Source of the DNA: Clostridia bacterium
Lineage (GTDB): Bacteria > Bacillota > Clostridia > Oscillospirales > CAG-272
Length of the DNA: 11,111 nt
Reading direction: 5' to 3'
Assembly (NCBI GenBank): GCA_017629925.1
Contig: JAGBWH010000219.1
Span: 1 to 11,111, forward strand
A program made the translations under genes and the position numbers. The notes beneath the pieces were generated by a model. The model was not told where the DNA came from, did no database searches, and saw only the letters and a list, made by a program, of their open reading frames with translations. Numbering within the stretch: the first letter of the stretch is position 1; every line of letters begins with the position of its first letter. This document shows positions 1 through 5,331 of this stretch, one piece after another.

Positions 1-3
1 AAG

Positions 4-43
4 TGTTCATATATTATACATACGACAGTTATTTTTATGAACA
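4..43. repeat. AT-rich inverted repeat upstream of the first gene
   Basis: TGTTCATA at 4-11 is the exact reverse complement of TATGAACA at 36-43, with a 24-base A/T-rich spacer. It lies about 50 bases before the first accepted start codon. It could be an RNA hairpin or a protein-binding site in the leader, but an 8-base match in A/T-rich DNA can arise by chance. The DNA before base 1 is not visible, so no promoter can be assigned to this gene. Confidence 0.25.
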
Positions 44-95
44 TTTACAAAGAAGATATAGATACAAATGGAGTCTAAAACTAAGGAGAAACATT

Positions 96-977
96 ATGGA
101 AATTATGCTTCAAACAGTCATCATCGTGTTTATGCTGTTCCTTTGCTCTCTGTGTCTGTTTGCCGTTTTGGTAATCGCAAGAGACATGGTGGCGGAAAGC
201 ATGGGCAAACGTAAGAGTGACTTTGCTGCCGACACTGAAAGAAAACAGGAGCAAGTCATCAAAGAAGTGACTGTCATCAAGGAAGTCCCTGTGGAAAGGG
301 AAGCAAGTCCTTCCGAGCAAGCCCCTCCGCCTGCCCCTGTGGCACCTCCTGCACCTGCCCCTGTGGCTGAACCCGAACCCGAGATTGCTCCCATGGTAGA
401 GGTCATCGTGGAAGAAGAACCTGTGGCAGAAGAGCCCATCTTCGAGGAAGAACCTGTATTTGAACCGGTGGAAGATGCCGAGGAAGTCGAGCCCGAGGTT
501 GAGGTAGATGACGAGAATGCGGTGAAGTTCTCCAAATCTCAACTGACATTTGACGAAAAATACGCCATGCTTTCCACGGAAGTCAAGGGGTATTTCCAAG
601 CCATCGCCAGACACGCTTTGAGCAAAGAGGGCGCAAAATGCACCGTCTCTAAAAACTATCAAGACTACAAGATTGGCGCCACCCGCTTGGTTCGCATGAG
701 CATCAAACGTGGCGAGATTGTATGCGAATTCGTATTCATTGATAGAGATTTCAAAAACTACGCCAGCCAAGCTGATTTGAAAATCAAGCCCTCTGCAACA
801 GTCATTCGCGTGACCGAGCCTGCAGCCGTAGGCGTGGCAAAAGACGGTATTGACTTGGTTTATAACCAAATGCTTGAAGAAAGAGAATATAAGAGACAAC
901 TCGCAAAAGAGAAACGCAAGGCAAGACGAATGGCACAAAAAGGAGAAGTACAACCAAAGAATGAAGAAGATGCATAA
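96..977 (+). CDS. Membrane-anchored protein with Pro/Glu-rich linker and basic C-terminal domain
   Basis: The product has 293 residues and an unknown function. The start at 96 is chosen because AAGGAG at 83-88 sits 7 bases upstream and the protein then opens with a hydrophobic helix (about residues 5-28). The reading frame is open further upstream, but that stretch reads as non-coding leader. Residues 36-75 are charged and probably extended. Residues 75-140 form a low-complexity Pro/Ala/Glu/Val linker with repeated EEEPV-type units. Residues 150-268 form a compact domain with a YAMLSTEVKGYFQAI helix, and residues 264-282 form a strongly basic helix. From memory, the C-terminal domain resembles an uncharacterised domain common in Clostridia proteins (ExKGYYxxIKxxALS...VKxxxS...), usually also tethered by linkers; this is a recollection, not a search. 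The topology (short N-terminal side, one helix, long tail) leaves the side of the membrane uncertain, although the basic residues after the helix favour a cytoplasmic domain. Its end overlaps the signal peptidase gene by 17 bases, which suggests translational coupling. Confidence 0.85.
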   Translation: MEIMLQTVIIVFMLFLCSLCLFAVLVIARDMVAESMGKRKSDFAADTERKQEQVIKEVTVIKEVPVEREASPSEQAPPPAPVAPPAPAPVAEPEPEIAPMVEVIVEEEPVAEEPIFEEEPVFEPVEDAEEVEPEVEVDDENAVKFSKSQLTFDEKYAMLSTEVKGYFQAIARHALSKEGAKCTVSKNYQDYKIGATRLVRMSIKRGEIVCEFVFIDRDFKNYASQADLKIKPSATVIRVTEPAAVGVAKDGIDLVYNQMLEEREYKRQLAKEKRKARRMAQKGEVQPKNEEDA

Positions 978-1644
978 CGAAAACAAATCAAAGCATTTTT
1001 TAGGTCAAACAAAGACAGAAAAAACTGTTAGTATTATCGCAATCGTTTTTGTTCTCATTTTGGTGCCAATTTTAGTACTTAACTGCGTTCTCATTCTCAA
1101 AAGCGCAATTCACCCGGACAAAGTGCCTGCTCTTGGCAAACACGTCCCCCTGATTGTTTTGACTGAGTCTATGGAATGTGAGATTTTGGACGGCGACTTG
1201 ATTGTCGTTAAAATCACAGACACAGACGACATCGAAATCGGGCAAGTCATTTCTTATTTTGATCCCGAAAGCAAAAATCAAAGTGTGGTCACGCATCGCA
1301 TTATTGATAAATATGAAGAGGATGGAGATGTCTTTTTCAGAACGCAGGGTGACAACAACGACATTGAAGACCGCTTGCCCGTTCCCGCAGAAAACGTCAT
1401 TGGCGTTTGGACGGGATTTCAGCTTCACTACATTGGTTTTGTGATGCTTGGAATGCAAACCCCGTGGGGGTTGATCATTTGCATCGCCGTACCCGTGATT
1501 GCCTTCCTCGTCATCTGGCTTGTTCGCAAACATATCACCGATGCGAAAAACCACAGCGACATGGAAGCACTTAAAGCGGAACTGGACGCATTGAAAGCCG
1601 AAAAAGCCGATAAAGGCGCACAAAACCCCGAAAGCGAAAACTAA
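961..1644 (+). CDS. SipW-like signal peptidase I (S26B, archaeal/ER type), block A
   Basis: This 227-residue membrane serine protease is predicted to remove signal peptides from exported proteins at the outer face of the membrane. The family signature is in order: Ser70 in LTESMECEI followed by DGDLIVV; His112 in VVTHRIID, in the place where typical bacterial type I peptidases have Lys; and Asp131 in TQGDNND. Ser-His-Asp is the arrangement of SipW and of the ER and archaeal enzymes. A transmembrane helix covers about residues 22-48, and a second covers about 168-188. A short charged coiled-coil-like tail (about 200-218, EALKAELDALKAEK) follows. The start at 961 lies inside the previous gene; AGGAG at 941-945 is 15 bases away, which is long, so coupled initiation is likely. 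An in-frame ATG at 970 is an alternative. The context around the nucleophile is unusual: Glu precedes Ser and Cys72 replaces the common Pro. The TasA-like genes downstream carry the signal peptides expected of its clients. Confidence 0.92.
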   Translation: MKKMHNENKSKHFLGQTKTEKTVSIIAIVFVLILVPILVLNCVLILKSAIHPDKVPALGKHVPLIVLTESMECEILDGDLIVVKITDTDDIEIGQVISYFDPESKNQSVVTHRIIDKYEEDGDVFFRTQGDNNDIEDRLPVPAENVIGVWTGFQLHYIGFVMLGMQTPWGLIICIAVPVIAFLVIWLVRKHITDAKNHSDMEALKAELDALKAEKADKGAQNPESEN

Positions 1645-1672
1645 TTCTCTTTATCTTGCGCTCATGTATAAT
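1645..1672 (+). promoter_or_regulatory. Possible promoter before the first TasA-like gene
   Basis: A perfect TATAAT lies at 1667-1672 in the gap after the signal peptidase, directly preceded by TG. The best -35 at usable spacing is TTCTCT at 1645-1650 (16-base spacer), which matches TTGACA poorly. If active, it would raise expression of the fibre-like gene above that of the peptidase, leaving a leader of about 80 bases. Only the -10 match supports this call. Confidence 0.33.
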
Positions 1673-1689
1673 ATGGCGCACCACACACG

Positions 1690-1742
1690 TTATATTTCCC
1701 TTTGCAAAAAAAGGTAATATAAAAAATAAAAATATTATATTA
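1690..1742 (+). promoter_or_regulatory. Alternative hairpins in the leader of the first TasA-like gene
   Basis: TTATATT occurs at 1690-1696 and again at 1735-1741, and its complement AATATAA lies between them at 1716-1722. The central arm can pair with either copy. The upstream pairing is longer, with CC/GG and TTT/AAA extensions around a GCAAAA-type loop. The downstream pairing is a perfect 8 bp (TAATATAA with TTATATTA). The second hairpin ends 5 bases before the AAGGAG at 1747-1752. A switch or a stability element is possible, but the arms are almost pure A/T. Confidence 0.3.
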
Positions 1743-1759
1743 AAACAAGGAGAAAAATC

Positions 1760-2728
1760 ATGAAACTCAAACTTGGCAAGAACAAATTTTTGAAAATCGC
1801 AGCTCTTGTGGCAATGCTTTGCCTGGTCACCACTTGCGCAATTAGCACAACCTTTGCTAAATACGCAACCGAAGACTCTGCATCTGATACCGCAAGAGTA
1901 GCAAAATGGGGTATCACCGCCTCCGCCTCCGGCACCCTCTTTGGTAAAGCGTATACCGACACCATCGTGGCACAGGATGCAAACGGCATCACCGTAAAAG
2001 CAAACGAGAGTGTAGCGCAAAGCGAAAACGTAGTGGCTCCCGGTACCCAAAACGACGTTGGTTTCTGGGTAATCCTCGAAGGCACTCCCGAAGTGGCATA
2101 CGAAGTCACCAGCGCATTTGACGCCAACAACCACAGCATTTACCTTGCAGAAGGCAGCTATGGCAAAATGGTTCCTGTAAGCGGCGTCAACAATGCCACT
2201 GACATTTCTTCTTTCTACACCCTTGAAAATGGCGAATATAAGCTCGTATCCGGCAATTTCGATGCAAACACCGTATACTATCAACTGCTCAATGCTACCG
2301 ATGTGACCGATACATACGCGCCCATCGAATGGACCGTGACCATTCACGACACCACCGTGGCTGATCACTCTAACTGCGCTTGCCCCGCTCACACTTCCAC
2401 TGTTTATCCTAACAACACCGATTATGCTGCTTTGCTTGGCGCTTACATGAACAAAGAAGGCGATGTCAACGAAGCTGTAGACACCATGCTTCAATTCACT
2501 TGGAAATGGGATTTCAATGGCAACGATGGCGCAGATACCATTTTGGGCGACCTGATTGCAGGCGAAACCAACATTGTTATGTTCGATGCTACCAATAATG
2601 TTTATGTTCCCGTTACCGTAAACGCAGCGAATGCAGACGGCGAAATTCTTGCTGTGGCAGGTGGCGCAGAAGTGGCTTGCCTGCACGTTCACTTTGGTTA
2701 CTCTGTTCGCGTAGAACAAGTTGACTAA
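1760..2728 (+). CDS. Secreted TasA/camelysin-like protein with SipW-type signal peptide (client 1)
   Basis: This 322-residue protein is a candidate subunit of an extracellular fibre. AAGGAG at 1747-1752 supports the ATG at 1760. The signal peptide has a KLKLGKNKFLK basic start, a hydrophobic core at about 12-30, and the motif TTFAKYATEDS at 31-40, where SipW-type cleavage is expected near Ala34. The mature chain opens with ARVAKWGI at about 45-52. A beta-rich core follows: VVAPGTQNDVGFWV (91-104), PIEWTVTI (188-195), FTWKWDF (247-252), then an acidic loop ending in DTILGDL (259-265), and a last strand ending in VEQVD. These elements are those of the SipW-dependent TasA-like family. Two unusual parts are a Tyr-rich segment at 152-175 (FYTLENGEYKL...TVYYQL) and a His/Cys cluster: His196, His203, Cys206, Cys208, His211, with Cys307, His309 and His311 near the C-terminus. 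The gene follows the peptidase after 115 bases. Confidence 0.88.
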   Translation: MKLKLGKNKFLKIAALVAMLCLVTTCAISTTFAKYATEDSASDTARVAKWGITASASGTLFGKAYTDTIVAQDANGITVKANESVAQSENVVAPGTQNDVGFWVILEGTPEVAYEVTSAFDANNHSIYLAEGSYGKMVPVSGVNNATDISSFYTLENGEYKLVSGNFDANTVYYQLLNATDVTDTYAPIEWTVTIHDTTVADHSNCACPAHTSTVYPNNTDYAALLGAYMNKEGDVNEAVDTMLQFTWKWDFNGNDGADTILGDLIAGETNIVMFDATNNVYVPVTVNAANADGEILAVAGGAEVACLHVHFGYSVRVEQVD

Positions 2729-2746
2729 TGAAGATTTTCTTCATTA
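2726..2746 (+). terminator. Perfect hairpin starting at the stop codon (weak terminator or mRNA end)
   Basis: TAATGAAGA (2726-2734) and TCTTCATTA (2738-2746) form a perfect 9-bp stem with a TTT loop; the left arm begins with the stop codon of the upstream gene. The sequence after it is A/T-rich but has no clean T run, so it is more likely a partial terminator or a 3' end protecting the upstream message than a full stop. Expression of client 1 could therefore exceed that of the genes after it. A TTGACT at 2721-2726 with TATATT at 2745-2750 (18-base spacer) could also be a promoter here, but it overlaps the hairpin and is weak evidence. Confidence 0.45.
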
Positions 2747-2789
2747 TATTATTTATAAGCATAACAAAGTCATTTCACTAACGATATTT

Positions 2790-2805
2790 GTTTCATAATT
2801 GAAAC
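2790..2805. promoter_or_regulatory. Short hairpin or operator just before the ribosome binding site
   Basis: GTTTCA (2790-2795) and TGAAAC (2800-2805) are perfect inverted arms around TAAT. The element ends 3 bases before AAGGAGG at 2809-2815. As RNA it could limit access to a very strong ribosome binding site; as DNA it could be an operator half-site pair. No regulator is encoded nearby. Confidence 0.3.
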
Positions 2806-2820
2806 GGGAAGGAGGCGCTG

Positions 2821-3687
2821 ATGTCTGATGATTCACCGAACATGGTTCGAGAAACGCCACGCCAGATGAGGCGAGCGTGGGTTTGGATCATGCTCATGGT
2901 CAACATTGTATTTCTACTCGTGCTGGCAACGTTAGGCATTATTGCGCTGAGAGTAGGAAACTATCTTCCTGAAACGGATATTGTGTTCATTGCAGGAAAA
3001 AACACCGACGTCGATGTTGGTGACGGCGAAAATGCCACCTGGCAATCAGGCGAAGAAATTCACATTTTTGATGGGCAATATGCCAACGCCAACGGCGAGG
3101 TGACCGTGCAGTCTCAGGACGGCTCGTCTTTGGTTGCCCCCGGCACAACAATGAGCTATAAGTTCGCCATGTATAACAATAGTAATGTGGCGGTGATGTA
3201 CGAAGTCGACCTGGATTTCCTTGTGACACTGGGAGGCGTCATCCAAGACAAAGACATGGAAAGCAGAATGCCACTCAAGGTGAAACTTTCCACAGCCTCT
3301 GGTGAGTACCTCATCGGCGCAGAGAATACATATGTACCGATCGCGGATGCCCTTGTGGTGAGGCGCAGAAATCTTCTGGGTGCTGAATCCTACGAATCCT
3401 TTGTGTTAGACATTGTCTGGGATTTTGAGTCAGGCGATGATGCAAACGATACAGAGTTAGGCGACCTCTCCGCTGAGCAAGATCTTTTGGTCTCTCTTTC
3501 GATTGAAACCTACGCTGAGGAGCATTTTGATCCTGCTGCCGTAGGCGGAACGAAAATTGATGCCGAAAAGGAAACCGAAATCGGTGGCACAGTGCGCTGG
3601 GTTTGGGTACTGCTACTCATGATCAACACCGCCGTGATGATCTTCTATATTTCCTGGCTGATGAACAAGCGTTTACAAAAATGGTAA
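2821..3687 (+). CDS. Two-pass membrane protein with TasA-like ectodomain (candidate fibre anchor)
   Basis: The 288-residue product starts at ATG 2821 after AAGGAGG at 2809-2815. Transmembrane helices lie at about 19-43 and 258-281. Basic residues flank the outer ends (RQMRR before the first, NKRLQKW after the second), so the central part should be outside the cell. The ectodomain shows the family signature: SLVAPGTTMSYKFAMYNN (103-120), a YEVDLDF strand (127-133), and IVWDFESGDDANDTELGDL (198-216). It lacks the A-[RK]-Y cleavage motif of its secreted neighbours, so the first helix is probably kept. From memory, similar two-helix proteins with an IDIF/APGT-type ectodomain accompany SipW-like peptidases in other Clostridia. 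A role as the membrane base or nucleator of fibres made by the flanking secreted proteins is inference. The two membrane helices start alike (WVWIMLMVN and WVWVLLLMIN). Confidence 0.82.
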   Translation: MSDDSPNMVRETPRQMRRAWVWIMLMVNIVFLLVLATLGIIALRVGNYLPETDIVFIAGKNTDVDVGDGENATWQSGEEIHIFDGQYANANGEVTVQSQDGSSLVAPGTTMSYKFAMYNNSNVAVMYEVDLDFLVTLGGVIQDKDMESRMPLKVKLSTASGEYLIGAENTYVPIADALVVRRRNLLGAESYESFVLDIVWDFESGDDANDTELGDLSAEQDLLVSLSIETYAEEHFDPAAVGGTKIDAEKETEIGGTVRWVWVLLLMINTAVMIFYISWLMNKRLQKW

Positions 3688-3701
3688 ATCAAAAACAAAA
3701 T

Positions 3702-3713
3702 AATCATATGATT
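3702..3713. repeat. 12-bp perfect palindrome before the second TasA-like gene
   Basis: AATCATATGATT reads the same on both strands and lies in the 37-base gap between the anchor gene and the second TasA-like gene, directly before the GAGG ribosome binding site at 3715-3718. It may be a binding site or chance; the bases are mostly A/T. Confidence 0.25.
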
Positions 3714-3724
3714 TGAGGCATATT

Positions 3725-4513
3725 ATGAAACTTAAAAACATTCTGAAAAGCAAAAAATTCATCATGGCAGCTGCCATGGTTCTGATGGTTTCCCTTGTAG
3801 TGGGCATGGGCGCTATGACCTATGCAAGATACATCACCTCTGATGCAGATACCGCTCAAGCTACCGTTGCAAAATGGGGCTTCGTTGTGACCGTAGATGC
3901 CCAAAATATGTTTGGCACCGCATATGAAGACAATGCCATTGATGCAGACGGCACAGTTGGCGAAGGCCATATCGACGTAAAGGCTGCAGGTCAAACAACC
4001 ATCATTGCCCCCGGTACCTCCGGCTCTTTGACCTTTAGCGTTAACGGTACGGCTGAAGTTTTGGCACAATTGAGCGCTGCCATCGACAATGAAAACTCTT
4101 CCGTCGTGGCTTTGGCATACACAGAAAATAGTGCAGAAAAAGTCTACAATCCTATCAAATGGACACTGACCGTAAATGACAATGGCAACGAAACCACCCC
4201 CGTGAATGCCGGTACTTTTGATGAACTCATCACTGGATTGGCACTCAACAGAACAATCGCAATCGGTGAAGCACTCAATCTTTTGTATACCATCAGCTGG
4301 GAATGGGAGCTTGATACCGAAAATGATGACCTTGATACCGCCCTTGGTATGCTGGCAAATGCGAAAAATGTTGTAGAAGGTTCTGACGAAGGAGCGAAAG
4401 CTACCCTGCTCGCAGCTATTAAAGCACAAACAGGCGTACAGGTTGTTTTGGCGAAATCCAACCTTGATCTTGAGATTGCTGTGAGCGCTACTGTAAAACA
4501 AATCCAAGACTAA
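3725..4513 (+). CDS. Secreted TasA/camelysin-like protein with SipW-type signal peptide (client 2)
   Basis: This is a 262-residue exported protein. ATG 3725 is preferred over an in-frame TTG at 3713, because GAGG at 3715-3718 precedes it by 6 bases and the protein then begins MKLKNILKSKK, a normal signal start. The hydrophobic core is at about 12-31, and TYARYITSD at 32-40 marks the expected SipW-type cleavage near Ala34. The mature part begins ATVAKWGFVV (46-55). The family core follows: TTIIAPGTSGSLTFSV (91-106), PIKWTLTV (143-150), YTISWEWEL (188-196) with an acidic loop ending DTALGML (204-210), and a final strand ending TVKQIQD. Compared with client 1 it lacks the Cys/His cluster and has no cysteine in the mature chain. 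It has a helical Ala-rich insert at about 208-235. It is the last gene before a strong terminator and is likely co-transcribed with the anchor gene. A fibre or pilus-like subunit role is inferred from the family. Confidence 0.87.
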   Translation: MKLKNILKSKKFIMAAAMVLMVSLVVGMGAMTYARYITSDADTAQATVAKWGFVVTVDAQNMFGTAYEDNAIDADGTVGEGHIDVKAAGQTTIIAPGTSGSLTFSVNGTAEVLAQLSAAIDNENSSVVALAYTENSAEKVYNPIKWTLTVNDNGNETTPVNAGTFDELITGLALNRTIAIGEALNLLYTISWEWELDTENDDLDTALGMLANAKNVVEGSDEGAKATLLAAIKAQTGVQVVLAKSNLDLEIAVSATVKQIQD

Positions 4514-4546
4514 TTTTATACAGTTTAAAACCAACTTTTTTCCCAC

Positions 4547-4605
4547 AAAAATCTCCCTTCCTACCGTATCACGATGCACCTGTATGTGTCGGAAGGGAGA
4601 TTTTT
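4547..4605. terminator. Strong bidirectional intrinsic terminator with large loop
   Basis: AAAAATCTCCCTTCC (4547-4561) pairs perfectly over 15 bp with GGAAGGGAGATTTTT (4591-4605). The T run at the end of the right arm gives termination on the + strand, and the A run of the left arm gives the same on the - strand. The loop is 29 bases, much larger than usual. It separates block A from block B, so the second peptidase needs its own promoter or read-through. I find no convincing -35/-10 pair between 4606 and 4653; a small GC hairpin (GCGCACTTTTGGGCGC, 4622-4637) is the only other structure there. Confidence 0.85.
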
Positions 4606-4667
4606 CCCCACATGAAAGATAGCGCACTTTTGGGCGCAGACCAAATAAAAGTAGAGGTGAAGCCACA

Positions 4668-5297
4668 GTGAAGGACAATAAAGTATTTGCCATCATAAAA
4701 AAGGTATTATGGGGCATTTTTTTGGCTGTATTTGGACTCGTTGCCGTTGTGACTTTATGGCTGGCAGTCGATAAATTCGTGCTGAAATCTCCCGTGCCCT
4801 CCATGTTTGGATACTCCGCCCTGACCGTTAAAACCGGTAGTATGGCAGGCACCATTGAAATGGGTGATATGATTATCATTCATAAAGAAGACGACTACAA
4901 GATAGGTGACGTGATCACCTACCTACACGAGGGAGATAAAATCCCCACCACACACCGCATTATCAATATCAACCAAAATGACGGCTCATTTTTGACCAGA
5001 GGCGATGCCAACAACACAAAGGATCCCGAAGCGGTGACCGAGGATATTATTCTTGGAAAAATGGTCAAAATTTACCCGAAAGCGGGCATATTCATGAGCT
5101 GGGTGCAAACAGAAGGCTGGATGTATATCGTGGCTTGCCTTGCCATTTTAGGGCTGGGTATGTTTGTTATCAATTCAGATAATCAATCCGTCAAAGAAAG
5201 CATCGCAGATGCACCAAAAGATAATCTTGATGTAGAAAACAACGGTGAGGACTCATCCAACACCGAAACAGATACGAAAATAAACCCCGAAGAATAA
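4668..5297 (+). CDS. SipW-like signal peptidase I (S26B, archaeal/ER type), block B
   Basis: The 209-residue membrane peptidase is the second of its kind here. It starts with GTG at 4668, supported by GAGGTGA at 4654-4660 with 7 bases between. A transmembrane helix covers about 10-35. Ser58 lies in TVKTGSMAGTIEMGDMIII, His96 in TTHRIINI, and Asp113 in TRGDANNT, giving the Ser-His-Asp set of the SipW/ER type. A second helix covers about 150-168 and is followed by a hydrophilic acidic tail of about 40 residues (Asn/Asp/Glu-rich), unlike the basic-acidic coiled tail of the block A enzyme. Sequence outside the motifs is clearly different from the block A enzyme, so this is not a recent duplicate. 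It is followed after 31 to 34 bases by the Thr-rich protein and then by the beta-helix protein, both with signal peptides of the client type, so it is probably the enzyme dedicated to them. Confidence 0.93.
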   Translation: MKDNKVFAIIKKVLWGIFLAVFGLVAVVTLWLAVDKFVLKSPVPSMFGYSALTVKTGSMAGTIEMGDMIIIHKEDDYKIGDVITYLHEGDKIPTTHRIININQNDGSFLTRGDANNTKDPEAVTEDIILGKMVKIYPKAGIFMSWVQTEGWMYIVACLAILGLGMFVINSDNQSVKESIADAPKDNLDVENNGEDSSNTETDTKINPEE

Positions 5298-5331
5298 ATC
5301 AATTCAAAAAAAAGAAATAAGGAGGTATATG

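Noticed and set aside
3..95. Upstream extension of the first gene to a GTG at base 3
   Set aside because: The stretch is A/T-rich, would put about 30 unlike residues before a normal membrane helix, and ignores the AAGGAG placed 7 bases before the ATG at 96.
850..960. Earlier start for the block A peptidase
   Set aside because: It would lie fully inside the preceding gene with no ribosome binding site, and it adds a charged segment not expected in the family.
81..986. Long minus-strand open frame opposite the first gene
   Set aside because: Its product is rich in Phe, His, Cys and Ser as expected from antisense of a Glu/Pro/Lys-rich gene. It has no ribosome binding site and no recognisable domain.
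1571..2719. Minus-strand frame of 382 codons opposite client 1
   Set aside because: It is a mirror of the + strand gene, with Val/Cys/His-rich composition, no signal or start context, and it runs through an intergenic gap with hairpins.
3704..4879. Minus-strand frame of 391 codons across client 2, the terminator and the second peptidase
   Set aside because: It would have to read through a strong bidirectional terminator, and both genes opposite it are clear family members.
5100..5297. CRISPR, mobile element or phage remnants in any part of the window
   Set aside because: No direct repeats with spacers, no transposase or integrase frame, and no target-site duplications were found on reading both strands.
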